Shown piece by piece: positions 1 through 8,819 of a DNA stretch of 64,000 bases; position 1 is the stretch's first letter, and each line of letters opens with the position of its first letter. A model generated the notes under the pieces. It was not told the DNA's origin. It saw nothing but the letters and a program-made list of their open reading frames with translations, and made no database searches. The translations under genes were made by a program, and so were the position numbers. This DNA is from Ralstonia pickettii (GTDB lineage: Bacteria; Pseudomonadota; Gammaproteobacteria; Burkholderiales; Burkholderiaceae). The DNA lies in contig NZ_MCGB01000020.1 in assembly GCF_001699815.1 (NCBI RefSeq), positions 1 through 64,000 on the forward strand. Reading direction: 5' to 3'.

Positions 1-327
1 ATTTCCATCGAATTCAGTGGCGGCCTGGAGGCGGCCAACGGCGTGGTGTCCGGCTACTCGGGCTGCAATCGCTTCTCGGGGCCGTATGAGAAGCTCGCCT
101 CGGGCATGCGCTTCGGCAACCTGGTGTCGACGCGCATGGCGTGCGACCCGGCGCGTACGGAGCTGGAGACAGCGTTCCTGGAGGCGCTCAAATCGCCCTT
201 GGCGACCGTCGGTATGCAGCCTTCGGCCAGCGGCACGCAGGGCCGCCAGGTTATCTGGAAAACGACCAGCGGCGCGCTGCTGCAGTTTGCCGAGCGCCCG
301 CTGCCGCCGCGCGGCCAGACACATTGA
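1..327 (+). CDS. META domain protein (HslJ-like), C-terminal part
   Basis: The reading frame is open from the first base of the window, so the N-terminus lies outside. The visible 108 residues carry the META-domain signature GYSGCNRFSGPY at about residues 18-29 and a downstream TRMACDP block, as in HslJ and related envelope lipoproteins. Those proteins are small periplasmic or outer-membrane-associated domains of poorly known function, linked in some species to novobiocin or heat stress. The stop codon abuts the convergent TolC-family gene with no spacer, and no terminator is visible between them. The domain call is solid; its function here is not known. Confidence 0.75.
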   Translation: MSIEFSGGLEAANGVVSGYSGCNRFSGPYEKLASGMRFGNLVSTRMACDPARTELETAFLEALKSPLATVGMQPSASGTQGRQVIWKTTSGALLQFAERPLPPRGQTH

Positions 328-1794
328 TCAGCGTTTGGCCGATTTGCCCGTTGGTTTCGCCGATTCAAGTTTGGTGCTTGCCGGCGGCAACGCAGTGATA
401 TCGCTCGAACCGTTGGCCGTGAGCAGCGTGTTCACCTGGATCACGTCTCCCTCAGTCAACGAGCCGGCTGCAGACTTCAGCCGCAGCCCGTTGACGATGG
501 TGTCATAACGCGCGCGTGCCAGATCGCGCCGCGCCTGAAACAGCTGCGCCTGCGAATTCAGCACGTCGGTGCCGATGCGCACGCCCACACCGTAGGCGAG
601 CTGGTTGGAGTCGTACGCTGTACGTGCCGACAGCTCGGCCGCTTCCAGTGCCTTGACCTGCGCCAATCCGGCAATCACGCCGATATAGGCTTGCCGTGCG
701 CCTTGTTCGGCAGAGCGCCGGGCAAATTCAAGATCGTTTGCGGCCTTGGTTTCCAGCGCGATGTTTTCACGCACGCGCGACTGGATCGCACCGCCTGCAA
801 AGATCGGGATCGACACCTGCACGCCAATCTGTGAACTGTCGAAGCGCGCGCCGCCGGGCAGCGACGGCAGGTATTGGTTGCCGCTGGCATTGGTGTGGCC
901 GGTCTGCGCCACGAGGTCGACCGAAGGCAGATGGCCCGCGGTGGCCTTCTTCAGATCGCGCTCTGCACTTTGCAGGTTGTATTGCGCCAGTGCCACCTGC
1001 AGGTTGCTGCTGCGCGCCTGTTCCACCCAGGGTTCTGCTGAAGCCGGTTCCGGCTGGGGGATCGTGACGCCCGTGCGCACGCCGGCCAGCGTGCCAACGG
1101 GCTCCCCGATGATCTGCTTGAGCGCCGATTGCTTGATCTCAAAGTCGCTGCGTGCTGCGATGACGCTGGCGTCGATCGCGTCGCGGCGGGCCTGTGCGTC
1201 GTTCGCGTCGGTGATGTTGGCGTTGCCGACGTCGAAGTTGCGGCGAGCCTGTTCGTACTGCTGCTGGATCGCATCGCGCTGCGCGGTGGCGAGCTGCAGC
1301 GTGTCCTGCGCGTTGAGCACGTCAAAGTAGGCCCGCGCCGTGCGTGTGATGAGGTCGAGCTGCGCCTGCGCGAGCGAAGCCTCGGCGGCCTGCGCGGCAA
1401 TCTCGCCTTGCTTGTAGGTTTCCCAGCGGTCCCAGCGGAAGAGCGGCTGCGACAGTGACAGCGTCCAGCCCGTCGAAGAGAACGTCTTGTTGAATTCGGC
1501 CGGAGCGGTTTGATCGAAGATGATGCGCGTGGAGCTCCAGGCGCCGCCGATCTGCGGTAGCAAACCAGCGCGGCCTTGCGTGAGCTTCTCGCGTTGCGCC
1601 AGCGACTGCGCGCGCGCCGATGCGAATTGCGGATCGTTGGCCAGCGCGGCGCGGTAGGCGGAGAGGAGGTCGGTTGCAGCGGCCGTGTTCGGTTGGGTCT
1701 GCGCCCACGCGAACATCGGCATCATCGAACAGCACAGCACAACAAGCGAACCGCGCGCGGCTATCCGCGTGCGGCTACTGCGAGCAACAGTCAT
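328..1794 (-). CDS. TolC family outer membrane efflux channel
   Basis: This 488-aa protein is an outer-membrane efflux channel of the TolC family. Such channels trimerise into a beta-barrel plus periplasmic alpha-tunnel and serve as exit duct for type I secretion or RND/MFS pumps. Residues 1-31 form a signal peptide ending in FAWA. Two OEP repeats follow, with the long heptad-like helices typical of the family (for example AARAYFDVLNAQDTLQLA-type segments). An upstream extension of 66 codons is open but arginine-rich and unlike the family, so I start at the ATG that opens the signal peptide. It is the last gene of a minus-strand set with pcm-like and rhodanese genes. No pump partner is adjacent, so the substrate cannot be inferred. 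Confidence 0.9.
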   Translation of the reverse strand: MTVARSSRTRIAARGSLVVLCCSMMPMFAWAQTQPNTAAATDLLSAYRAALANDPQFASARAQSLAQREKLTQGRAGLLPQIGGAWSSTRIIFDQTAPAEFNKTFSSTGWTLSLSQPLFRWDRWETYKQGEIAAQAAEASLAQAQLDLITRTARAYFDVLNAQDTLQLATAQRDAIQQQYEQARRNFDVGNANITDANDAQARRDAIDASVIAARSDFEIKQSALKQIIGEPVGTLAGVRTGVTIPQPEPASAEPWVEQARSSNLQVALAQYNLQSAERDLKKATAGHLPSVDLVAQTGHTNASGNQYLPSLPGGARFDSSQIGVQVSIPIFAGGAIQSRVRENIALETKAANDLEFARRSAEQGARQAYIGVIAGLAQVKALEAAELSARTAYDSNQLAYGVGVRIGTDVLNSQAQLFQARRDLARARYDTIVNGLRLKSAAGSLTEGDVIQVNTLLTANGSSDITALPPASTKLESAKPTGKSAKR

Positions 1795-1909
1795 AAAGCC
1801 CCCGAGCGAGGAGGAAACGTTCGCGTTCGGAAGGCAGCGCGGGCGCGTCAGGCCCTGTTCAGTGCCTGTGGAGCGTGAACAGGGCTTTGCCCGGCGGCGG
1901 CTTCCCCAA

Positions 1910-2242
1910 TCAGTACGTCGCCATCTGCGGGTCCACCTGGTGAGCCCAGGCGTGGACGCCGCCTTGCAGGTTGTAGACACGCGCGGCATCAAAGCCGCCT
2001 TGCGTGATCAGATACTGCGCAACCTGCGCACTGCGTCCGCCGTGGTGGCAGATGCAGACGATGTCTTGGTCAGCATTCAGCTCGCTGGCACGCCCCGGGA
2101 TCTGGTCCATCGGAATGTGCGTGATGCCAGGAATGGCACAGATTTCCACCTCCTCCGTCCAGCGCACGTCGAGCAGGACGGGCTTCGCGCGCGATGCGTC
2201 GGCGAGCCATTGGGCGAGGGCGGTGGGAGCGAGCTGCTGCAT
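1910..2242 (-). CDS. Rhodanese-like sulfurtransferase, single domain
   Basis: A 110-aa single-domain rhodanese. The active-site loop is C-H-H-G-G-R-S with the persulfide-forming Cys at residue 65, and the DVRWTEE segment (25-31) is the usual CH2A-like motif. Single-domain cytoplasmic rhodaneses (GlpE-like) move sulfane sulfur between thiosulfate, thioredoxin and other acceptors. The start chosen is the internal ATG (MQQLAPT), because the upstream 18 codons look non-coding. It lies 22 nt downstream of the pcm-like gene and upstream of tolC on the same strand, so co-transcription is likely. The physiological acceptor cannot be told from sequence. Confidence 0.88.
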   Translation of the reverse strand: MQQLAPTALAQWLADASRAKPVLLDVRWTEEVEICAIPGITHIPMDQIPGRASELNADQDIVCICHHGGRSAQVAQYLITQGGFDAARVYNLQGGVHAWAHQVDPQMATY

Positions 2243-2264
2243 GATGATTGGGGGGCGAGAGGGA

Positions 2265-2915
2265 TCAGAAGCGGAAGGACGACGGCGCGGGAACACCCAC
2301 CAGCGGCGTCACATACGTCTCGAACAGGTTGCGCGTCTGATATTCGGTGTTGGAGATGCGCGTGATGAGCTGCGCTTCCATGACCGGCGCGCCGCCCACG
2401 AAGATCGACAGGCGACCACCCACCTTGAGCTGCTTGAGCAGCGCTTCCGGCACGGCGGGCACCGAGCCCGACACGCAGATGACGTCATACAGGCCGTCGC
2501 CCCAGCCTTGCGCGCCGCTGGCCTCGACCACGTCGACGTTAGTGACGCTATTGCGCGAGAGATTGTCACGGGCGAAGGCAACGAGTTCCGGCACGATGTC
2601 GAGCGTGGTGACCTGGCGGCCGCGATGGGCCAGCAGGGCGGCCATGTAGCCGGAGCCCGCGCCGACTTCCAGCACGTCTTCGTGCTTGCGCACGGCCAGC
2701 TCCTGCAGCACGCGAGCTTCAACGCGCGGTGCCAGCATGTTCTGGCCGCCGGCCAGCGGGATTTCCATGTCGACGAAGGCCAGCGCGCGGTAGGCCTCGG
2801 GCACGTAGTGTTCGCGCTTGACGACGCTGAGCAGGTCGAGAACGTCGGTATCGAGCACGTCCCAAGGACGGATTTGCTGCTCGATCATGTTGAACCGGGA
2901 TTTTTCGATGTCCAT
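2265..2915 (-). CDS. pcm: Protein-L-isoaspartate O-methyltransferase family protein
   Basis: This 216-aa protein belongs to the PCMT family, which methylates L-isoaspartyl residues with S-adenosylmethionine as a protein-repair step. The SAM-binding motif I (VLEVGAGSGYMAALLA) is at about residues 81-96. The N-terminal MIEQQIRPWDVLD block (10-22) is typical of the betaproteobacterial branch. In that branch the substrate is less certain, because part of the classical N-terminal region is replaced. Two ATGs lie six bases apart. The GGAAGG ribosome site is 7 nt from the second (2915) and only 1 nt from the first, so the second is used. It is first in the pcm-rhodanese-tolC set. Confidence 0.85.
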   Translation of the reverse strand: MDIEKSRFNMIEQQIRPWDVLDTDVLDLLSVVKREHYVPEAYRALAFVDMEIPLAGGQNMLAPRVEARVLQELAVRKHEDVLEVGAGSGYMAALLAHRGRQVTTLDIVPELVAFARDNLSRNSVTNVDVVEASGAQGWGDGLYDVICVSGSVPAVPEALLKQLKVGGRLSIFVGGAPVMEAQLITRISNTEYQTRNLFETYVTPLVGVPAPSSFRF

Positions 2916-2952
2916 GGGCATGCCTTCCACGCGGAGCGAGTGATGCGAATGA

Positions 2953-2979
2953 GGGTTTGACGACAAACCCGGCATTTTA
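2953..2979 (-). promoter_or_regulatory. Probable promoter with operator-like inverted repeat before pcm
   Basis: On the minus strand a TAAAAT -10 element (2974-2979) lies 59 nt upstream of the pcm start. It is followed at once by the perfect inverted repeat GGGTTTG-4nt-CAAACCC (2953-2970), which would straddle the transcription start. No good -35 box is visible. Promoter and operator roles are inferred from position only. Confidence 0.35.
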
Positions 2980-3010
2980 GCAAGTCCGGAAGACATTCCG
3001 GCAGACGTTG

Positions 3011-3754
3011 TCATGACGAGGCGCCTTCGTCGGGGTTGTTGGCCCGCTCCGGGAGCGTGCGCCACGGCTGCACTGTGAGGGCAGGTGGAGGCGGTATCAC
3101 TGCGCCCGTCGCTGGATTGCGCAGCACGCCGTGCAGCAGCAGCGACACGACGTGGGTGATGAACGCCTTCGGTTCCAGCTCCCGGTGCGAGCACGGGCCG
3201 AACGAGTGCTTCCACATCATCAGGAAGATCATCGGCGCGACCATGGTCAGCGTGGTGAGATCGATGTTGACGTCGCGGAATTCGCCGCGGGCCATGCCGC
3301 GTTCGAGGATGCGCGCGAACAGGCGGTCGCAGCGCTCGATGACTTCTTCGTGGTAGTACTGCGCCAGGTCAGGAAAGTTGCCCGACTCGGCCATCAGCAG
3401 CTTGGTGAGGCCCGAAGCCGGCGATTCGCCGATGAGCTCCCACCAGCCCATCAGGATCTCGTGCAGCAGCGCTTCGCTGGTGCCGTCAAAACTGTCGATC
3501 AGGGCCTCGCCCTCGGCCAGCGCGGGCACCAGGTTTTCCTGCACCACAGCCTTGAACAGTTCTTCCTTGTTGGCGAAATACAGGTAGACCGTGCCCTTGG
3601 ATACGCCGGCGGCCGAGGCCACGTCTTCCAGCCGCGTGGCCGCGTAGCCGCGCGCCACGAACAGGTTCAGCGCGGCGGCGACCAGTTCTTGCGGGCGGGC
3701 CTCTTTGCGGCGCGTCCAACGTTTGGAGGAAGACTCGGAATCTTGATCAGTCAC
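3011..3754 (-). CDS. TetR/AcrR family transcriptional regulator
   Basis: A 247-aa TetR-family repressor. The helix-turn-helix spans about residues 25-68 and contains the family signature [19 protein letters not shown] then NKEELF. The C-terminal part is the ligand and dimer domain; its tail is proline-rich. Translation starts at GTG; no ATG start exists nearby and the SD is weak. It is transcribed towards the pcm-rhodanese-tolC set with about 95 bp between, and away from ykgJ. A role in controlling the TolC channel is plausible from position, since TetR regulators often sit beside efflux genes, but its target is not shown. Confidence 0.9.
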   Translation of the reverse strand: MTDQDSESSSKRWTRRKEARPQELVAAALNLFVARGYAATRLEDVASAAGVSKGTVYLYFANKEELFKAVVQENLVPALAEGEALIDSFDGTSEALLHEILMGWWELIGESPASGLTKLLMAESGNFPDLAQYYHEEVIERCDRLFARILERGMARGEFRDVNIDLTTLTMVAPMIFLMMWKHSFGPCSHRELEPKAFITHVVSLLLHGVLRNPATGAVIPPPPALTVQPWRTLPERANNPDEGASS

Positions 3755-3876
3755 GGCGGTAGGGTGTCAGCCAGCACACGAGGTCACTGACTCACAGATA
3801 ACTTACTTTTCGGTCATTAATGTACGCATGCGGCAAGGGCGGGTCAAGCGGCTTCGGCATTGTCAATCAGACTGGG

Positions 3877-3904
3877 CCGCTATTGTGCTGGTGCACAATA
3901 GCGG
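3877..3904 (+). promoter_or_regulatory. Perfect 12-bp inverted repeat in front of ykgJ-type gene
   Basis: CCGCTATTGTGC, four bases (TGGT), then GCACAATAGCGG form a perfect 12-bp inverted repeat that ends 16 bp before the ATG of the YkgJ-family gene. A -35-like TTGTCA (3860-3865) precedes it, and TATTGT inside the left arm could be the -10. It could therefore be a repressor operator over the promoter, or an RNA hairpin in a short leader. There is no T-run, so a simple terminator is unlikely. Confidence 0.5.
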
Positions 3905-3920
3905 TTTCCGCCCTGATTTC

Positions 3921-4193
3921 ATGCACTCGGACAGCATGGACTGTCGACCTCATTGCGGCGCGTGCTGCATCGCGCCTTCCATCTCCAGCCCCATTCCTGG
4001 CATGCCGAACGGCAAGCCGGCCGGCGTGCGCTGTGCGCAACTGGATGAGGCCAACGGCTGTCGTATCTTCGGCCAGCCGGAACGTCCGGCGGTCTGCAGC
4101 AGCCTGCAGCCTGAGCCCGACATGTGCGGAGGCTCGGCCACGCATGCCATGCAGTTTTTGACTCGACTTGAAATCGCTACCGCAGCGCACTGA
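3921..4193 (+). CDS. YkgJ family cysteine cluster protein
   Basis: A 90-aa protein of the YkgJ/UPF0153 type. The signature is a cysteine cluster C-x3-C-x2-C-C near the N-terminus (residues 8-16), further cysteines around residues 37-60 and a CxxL-type segment, consistent with a bound zinc or iron-sulfur centre. The function of the family is not established. An upstream in-frame ATG (3828) would add 31 unrelated residues and would place the start before the likely promoter, so I use the ATG at 3921. It ends 6 nt before the DUF1439 lipoprotein gene, suggesting an operon. Confidence 0.8.
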   Translation: MHSDSMDCRPHCGACCIAPSISSPIPGMPNGKPAGVRCAQLDEANGCRIFGQPERPAVCSSLQPEPDMCGGSATHAMQFLTRLEIATAAH

Positions 4194-4199
4194 ATTGTC

Positions 4200-4793
4200 A
4201 TGACCGATTCCACGAAACCCGCTGTCCGTTCCAACCGCGTCCGCTGGTGGTCGGGTGCGGCCGCTGTTGCAGTTGCCATCGTCGTCACACTCGTGGCTTG
4301 CATGCCGACCGGCTGGACCGGTGACGGTTACACCTTTTCCCGCGGCCAGATGCAGGACGCGCTTGCGCGCAAGTTTCCGTTCCAGCGGCGCTTTCTCGGC
4401 TTCTTTGACGTGACGCTGTCGAACCCGCAGGTGTCGCTCGACCCCGCGCGCAACCGCATCGCCATCCAGGCAGATGCCGTGGTGGAAAGCGGCCTGTTCC
4501 GCCAGCCGCTGACAGGGCCGCTGGCCGTCTCCAGCGGCTTGCATTACGACCCGCCCACGCATTCGATCCGACTGAATCAGCCCAGTGTTGATCGCTTCGA
4601 TCTGCAGAACGTGCCCGGGGGCATCGGCCCGCAGATCAGTTCGATCGGTTCTTTGATTGCCGGGCAGTTGCTCAACGACTATGCGGTCTATACGTTCAAG
4701 CCCGAACAGCTGAAAGTGGCTGGCATTGCCGTGGAGCCCGGTACAATCACGGTTTTGCCCGAAGGCGTGCACGTCCAGGCCAAGCGGCCCTGA
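4200..4793 (+). CDS. DUF1439 lipoprotein (YceB-like)
   Basis: A 197-aa lipoprotein. A basic N-terminus, a hydrophobic stretch (residues 19-33) and the lipobox L-V-A-C with Cys34 predict signal peptidase II processing. The mature part ([19 protein letters not shown] onward, with paired beta-rich segments) matches the DUF1439/YceB family, which has a fold related to lipid-binding tubular proteins but no proven role. It follows the YkgJ gene by 6 nt and precedes uppP by 52 nt on the same strand. Its position beside a cell-envelope lipid-carrier gene is suggestive only. Confidence 0.8.
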   Translation: MTDSTKPAVRSNRVRWWSGAAAVAVAIVVTLVACMPTGWTGDGYTFSRGQMQDALARKFPFQRRFLGFFDVTLSNPQVSLDPARNRIAIQADAVVESGLFRQPLTGPLAVSSGLHYDPPTHSIRLNQPSVDRFDLQNVPGGIGPQISSIGSLIAGQLLNDYAVYTFKPEQLKVAGIAVEPGTITVLPEGVHVQAKRP

Positions 4794-4845
4794 GTTCTGC
4801 TGCACGTCCAGCGCTTCGTTTTCCTCTTCCTTCTTTGCTTACTGC

Positions 4846-5727
4846 ATGGATATCGCACTCGCCATCAAAGCGCTGATTCTCGGCATCGTCGAAGGCCTGA
4901 CCGAGTTCCTCCCCATTTCCAGCACCGGCCATCTGATCCTCGCTGGCCAGCTGCTCGACTTCAATGACGAGAAGGGCAAGATCTTCGAGATCGTGATCCA
5001 GTTCGGCGCCATCCTGGCGGTGTGCTGGGAGTTCCGCCACAAAATCATCGACGTGATCAAGGGCTTGCCGAATGACCCGCGTCAGCAGCGTTTTGCGATC
5101 AACGTGATCGTGGCGACGATTCCTGCGATCACGCTAGCGCTGATCTTTGGCAAGGCGATCAAGGCGCATCTGTTCAATCCGATCGTGGTGGCGTCGGCGT
5201 TCATCCTCGGCGGCTTCGTGATCCTGTGGGCCGAATGGCGCGAACGCCATCGCGGCGAGACACATGACCCGCGCGCCAACGCACTGCTCGAAGCCGCCAA
5301 GGCTGGCGCGCCACGCATTGAAACGCTGGACGACCTGCGCATCTCCGATGCTATCAAGGTGGGCTTCGCGCAGTGCTTCGCGCTGATTCCGGGTACGTCG
5401 CGCTCGGGCTCGACCATCATCGGCGGCCTGCTGTTCGGCCTGTCGCGCAAGGTGGCGACGGAGTTCTCGTTTTTCCTGGCGATTCCCGTGATTTTCGGCG
5501 CGACGGTGTACGAGTTATACAAGTCACGCGCGTTGCTGTCGGCCGATGATCTGTCGATCTTCGCAGTGGGTTTTGTGGCCGCATTCATCTCGGCGTTCTT
5601 CTGCGTGCGCTGGCTGCTGAAGTTCATTGCCACGCACGATTTCCGAGGATTTGCGTGGTACCGGATCATCTTCGGCATCATTGTTCTGGCGACCGCTTAT
5701 ACGCACCTCATCGCCTGGCAGGCCTGA
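4846..5727 (+). CDS. uppP: Undecaprenyl-diphosphatase UppP (BacA)
   Basis: This 293-aa integral membrane protein dephosphorylates undecaprenyl pyrophosphate to the monophosphate that carries peptidoglycan and O-antigen precursors; extra copies give bacitracin resistance. Both family motifs are present: [15 protein letters not shown] at residues 16-30, with the catalytic Glu pair, and PGTSRSGST at 182-190. About seven hydrophobic segments follow. The first in-frame ATG (4726) would overlap the lipoprotein gene by 68 nt and add 40 unrelated residues, so the ATG directly before MDIALAIKA is used. Length is normal for the family. Confidence 0.95.
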   Translation: MDIALAIKALILGIVEGLTEFLPISSTGHLILAGQLLDFNDEKGKIFEIVIQFGAILAVCWEFRHKIIDVIKGLPNDPRQQRFAINVIVATIPAITLALIFGKAIKAHLFNPIVVASAFILGGFVILWAEWRERHRGETHDPRANALLEAAKAGAPRIETLDDLRISDAIKVGFAQCFALIPGTSRSGSTIIGGLLFGLSRKVATEFSFFLAIPVIFGATVYELYKSRALLSADDLSIFAVGFVAAFISAFFCVRWLLKFIATHDFRGFAWYRIIFGIIVLATAYTHLIAWQA

Positions 5728-5846
5728 GCCACAGGCAAGCATTTCCCTTCTTCGGTGCGAGGCTTTCGCACCGTCTGCACGATCGGGCGGATTCGGACAC
5801 ACTGGCGGTTTCTTTAGCCAGCCGCTGATTGCCGAATCTCCCGATC

Positions 5847-6959
5847 ATGAGTGCTCTCTTCCAGCCTTTCTCCCTGCGCGGTCTCACGCTTGAGAACCGC
5901 ATCGTCATTTCGCCGATGTGCCAGTACTCGGCCGACAACGGCCAAGCCACGGCGTGGCACCACACGCATCTGGGCAGCCTGTCCCTTTCGGGCGCCGGAT
6001 TGCTGATGATCGAAGCGACCGCGGTGTCGCCAGAAGGCCGCATCACCAACGGCTGCCTGGGTTTGTGGGACGACGCGACCGAAGCCGCGCTTGAGCGCAC
6101 GCTGGCTGCCATTCGCCAGAATGCGCTGGTGCCGATCGGCATGCAGATCGCGCACGCGGGCCGCAAGGCTTCGAGCGCTCGGCCTTGGGAAGGCGGCGCA
6201 TTGCTGGCGCTCGATGCCGGCGGCTGGGAAACGATGGGTCCCTCCCCGCTGCCACAGCGCCCTGAAGAGCGTGCCCCGCGCGAAATGACCGATGCGGACC
6301 TCGCCCGCGTGCGCGATCAATTTGTCGATACCGCGCGTCGGGCTGTGCGCTTGGGCCTATCGGCCATCGAACTGCATGCCGCACACGGCTATCTGCTGCA
6401 CGAATTCCTGTCGCCGATCGCCAATCAGCGCACCGATGCCTACGGCGGTTCGCGTGAGAACCGCATGCGTTATCCGCTGGAGATTTTTGATGCGGTGCGC
6501 GCCGTGGTGCCGGACAATATTCCGGTTGGCGTGCGCGTGTCGGCCACCGATTGGGTGGAGGGCGGATGGGCGCCGGAGGATTCGGTGGTATTTGCGCAGG
6601 CACTGCGTGCGCGCGGCTGTGATTGGATCGATGCTTCGTCGGGCGGTGTATCGCCGCTGCAGCAGATTCCGCTGTCGACCGGCTACCAGGTGCCGTTTGC
6701 CGAGAAGATCCGAAACGAGGCGGACATTCCGACCATCGCCGTCGGCCTCATCAACGAGGCGCATGAGGCGGAGGCCATCGTTGCGCAAGGGCGTGCGGAT
6801 TTGGTCGCCGTGGGCCGGGCCTTCCTCTACAACCCGCACTGGGCCTGGGCGGCGGCCGCTGAGTTGGGCGCGACGGTCACGGCGCCGCCGCAATACTGGC
6901 GCGCTTTCCCGCGCCACGCCAAGAACCTCTTCGGCGATACGCATTTCGGCGCACGCTGA
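5847..6959 (+). CDS. NADH:flavin oxidoreductase, old yellow enzyme family (YqjM/XenA type)
   Basis: A 370-aa FMN-dependent ene-reductase of the OYE family. It would use NAD(P)H to reduce electron-poor C=C bonds or nitro compounds. The YqjM-type features are visible: Cys25 and Tyr27 in SPMCQYSA, the substrate-binding His177/His180 pair in HAAHGYLLHEF, and the C-terminal FMN-phosphate segment around DLVAVGRAFL. The ATG at 5847 is used rather than the in-frame TTG six codons upstream. The gene stands alone on the plus strand and converges on trmB. The natural substrate is unknown. Confidence 0.92.
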   Translation: MSALFQPFSLRGLTLENRIVISPMCQYSADNGQATAWHHTHLGSLSLSGAGLLMIEATAVSPEGRITNGCLGLWDDATEAALERTLAAIRQNALVPIGMQIAHAGRKASSARPWEGGALLALDAGGWETMGPSPLPQRPEERAPREMTDADLARVRDQFVDTARRAVRLGLSAIELHAAHGYLLHEFLSPIANQRTDAYGGSRENRMRYPLEIFDAVRAVVPDNIPVGVRVSATDWVEGGWAPEDSVVFAQALRARGCDWIDASSGGVSPLQQIPLSTGYQVPFAEKIRNEADIPTIAVGLINEAHEAEAIVAQGRADLVAVGRAFLYNPHWAWAAAAELGATVTAPPQYWRAFPRHAKNLFGDTHFGAR

Positions 6960-6984
6960 CTTGCGCGAGCGTGCGCGGACGTGG

Positions 6985-7758
6985 CTAGCCGCGCTTGCGG
7001 AAGACCACGTCCCACACGCCGTGCCCGAGGCGCAGGCCGCGTTTCTCGAACTTGGTGACAGGGCGGTAGTCGGGGCGCGGTGCAAAGCCGTCGGCGGTGT
7101 TTTCCAGCGTCGGCTCGGAGGACAGCACCTCCAGCATCTGGTGGGCGTATTCCTCCCAGTCCGTCGCGCAGTGCAGATAGCCGCCCGGTTTCAGGTGCGC
7201 CGCCAGCCGTGCGACAAACGGGCTCTGGATCAGGCGCCGCTTGTTGTGGCGCTTCTTGTGCCACGGGTCGGGGAAGAACACGTGGATGCCATCCAGCGTA
7301 CCCTCCGGAATCATCTGCGCCAGCACTTCCACCGCATCGTGCGAAACGATACGGATGTTGCCGATTTCGCGTTCGCCGATCAGCTTGAGCAGCGCTCCAA
7401 CGCCCGGCTCATGCACCTCGACGCCTAGAAAATCGTCGTCCGGGCGCAATTGCGCGATGTGCGCGGTGGTTTCACCCATGCCGAAGCCGATCTCGAAGAT
7501 GCGCTTGGCGCCAGCGCGGCCGAAGGCGGCGTCCCAGTCCAGCGGCTCTGTGGTGTAGGGCAATTGGAAGCGCGGACCGAGTTCATTGATGGCACGCTGC
7601 TGGCCGGTCGACGTACGGCCGGCGCGGCGCACGAACGAGCGGATGCGACGCGGGTGGCCGGTTTCCGCACCGCTTTCGGCGCTCTCTGCGGTATTGGTGT
7701 CTTGCGATTCCGGCGTGATGTCGTCGGGGCCGGTGCCCGGCTGTTCGATGGGCTGCAT
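6985..7758 (-). CDS. trmB: tRNA (guanine-N7)-methyltransferase
   Basis: A 257-aa TrmB that makes m7G46 in the variable loop of tRNAs with SAM. Diagnostic blocks are the SAM site [16 protein letters not shown], the [12 protein letters not shown] segment, and the signature [15 protein letters not shown]. The reading frame is open further upstream, but that extension crosses the tRNA-Gly gene and its terminator. The true start is therefore the ATG at 7758. The 60-70 N-terminal residues are low-complexity and variable in the family. The gene sits directly downstream of a tRNA gene but is separated from it by a terminator. Confidence 0.93.
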   Translation of the reverse strand: MQPIEQPGTGPDDITPESQDTNTAESAESGAETGHPRRIRSFVRRAGRTSTGQQRAINELGPRFQLPYTTEPLDWDAAFGRAGAKRIFEIGFGMGETTAHIAQLRPDDDFLGVEVHEPGVGALLKLIGEREIGNIRIVSHDAVEVLAQMIPEGTLDGIHVFFPDPWHKKRHNKRRLIQSPFVARLAAHLKPGGYLHCATDWEEYAHQMLEVLSSEPTLENTADGFAPRPDYRPVTKFEKRGLRLGHGVWDVVFRKRG

Positions 7759-7801
7759 GGAGATCCCGTGCCGGTTGCCCGTCGATGGAGCGACGGGCGC
7801 G

Positions 7802-7832
7802 CAGGCAACAAAAAAGCCGCCGAGGGCGGCTT
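7802..7832 (-). terminator. Rho-independent terminator of tRNA-Gly
   Basis: On the minus strand AAGCCGCC, a 3-nt loop and GGCGGCTT form a stable hairpin followed by a TTTTTTGTTG run. It lies 13 nt downstream of the tRNA-Gly 3' end and upstream of trmB. Confidence 0.85.
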
Positions 7833-7844
7833 CAGACTGTTCGG

Positions 7845-7918
7845 TGGAGCGGGCGATGGGAATCGAACCCACGGCTCTAGCTTGGGAAGCTAGGGTATTA
7901 CCATTATACGACGCCCGC
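7845..7918 (-). tRNA. tRNA-Gly (anticodon CCC)
   Basis: The minus strand reads GCGGGCG at the 5' end and CGCCCGC-T-CCA at the 3' end, giving a 7-bp acceptor stem with encoded CCA over 74 nt. The anticodon arm is CTAGC-TTCCCAA-GCTAG, so bases 34-36 are CCC. The T-arm contains GGTTCGATTCC. It decodes GGG and is a standard single-copy tRNA. Confidence 0.95.
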
Positions 7919-7928
7919 GCAGACTGCT

Positions 7929-7958
7929 ATTTTACCCGGCTTTGCCTGAGCTTCGCAA
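7929..7958 (-). promoter_or_regulatory. Sigma-70 promoter of tRNA-Gly
   Basis: Reading the minus strand, TTGCGA (7953-7958) is 18 nt from TAAAAT (7929-7934). The expected start falls at about 7922, four bases before the mature tRNA. Confidence 0.65.
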
Positions 7959-7976
7959 ACAGCGCCTGTGGCGGCT

Positions 7977-8690
7977 TCAGCGCCGCAGCGCCATCGCCTG
8001 CATTGCCGCATCCACGAACTTCGCCGCGGCCTGCTCGCCAGCCGTCGGGGCGGCAGCCTTGGCGCACGCGGCAACCACGTCGCACAGCGACTGCGGGTCT
8101 TCCTTGCAGGCACGCAGCAGCGGCATGGCGGCGCCCGCGGCCGAGCCGAAGTGCTGCACCGCCAAACGCATCAACTCGACCTTGACCACGTTGGGCAACA
8201 CGTCGGCCAACTCCGGCGGGACGGCTGGCTGCGGCGTAGCAGAAGCCTGGACGGGCGCCGCCCGCGGCCTGTTTGCGTCATTGGCCGCAGGCTCGTCGAT
8301 GGGCGCCGCCACCGCTTGCAGGCCGAGCGTCATGCCGGTCAACGGCGGCAGTTTGTCGTAGATGAGCGACAGGGCGGCAGGTGCGCCGTGCGCGTCATCG
8401 TCCAGCAAGGGACGGTTGAAGTGCGTGATGGGGTCGAACGGTTCTGCAGCCGGTGCGTTGTCATGCGAGATACCAGGCAGCACGTCGACCATGCCGGCCC
8501 GTTGCAACCCTAGCAGCAGTTCGTCGAAGTCCGGCCAGTCGCTCAGCAGTTGATGCAGTTGCCCCACCGTGCGGGCACCGTCGATGAGGATGAGCAGATG
8601 GCGCTGGCGCATCTGCATGTCGTGGCGGCGCTGGGCCAAGGCTTCGCGGCCGTCCTCCGTCTTGATCAGGACGTTCGTCGTTGCAAGCAT
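7977..8690 (-). CDS. Conserved hypothetical protein, 237 aa
   Basis: I do not recognise this protein. It is soluble and has no signal peptide. The N-terminal 70 residues (LIKTEDGREALAQRRHDM, then RQRHLLILIDGARTVGQL) look like a small helical or winged-helix domain of the kind found fused to regulators. The middle (about 110-155) is alanine- and proline-rich and probably flexible. The C-terminal 80 residues form an alanine-rich helical domain with conserved-looking Cys residues (LRACKEDPQSLCDVVAAC). The start ATG has a GGGAG site 6 nt upstream. It is a stand-alone gene between tRNA-Gly and aacS, and codon use matches the surroundings. Confidence 0.7.
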   Translation of the reverse strand: MLATTNVLIKTEDGREALAQRRHDMQMRQRHLLILIDGARTVGQLHQLLSDWPDFDELLLGLQRAGMVDVLPGISHDNAPAAEPFDPITHFNRPLLDDDAHGAPAALSLIYDKLPPLTGMTLGLQAVAAPIDEPAANDANRPRAAPVQASATPQPAVPPELADVLPNVVKVELMRLAVQHFGSAAGAAMPLLRACKEDPQSLCDVVAACAKAAAPTAGEQAAAKFVDAAMQAMALRR

Positions 8691-8819
8691 GGTGACTCCC
8701 CGTTAAGCAACTCGCCCGGCATCTTGATGTGCCGGTGCAAGCTGTACGTTAGTCATCACACCCGGTCCCTGCCATCGTTCGATTGGCGGAGATTGTGAAA
8801 CCAGAGACCAACGATCGGT

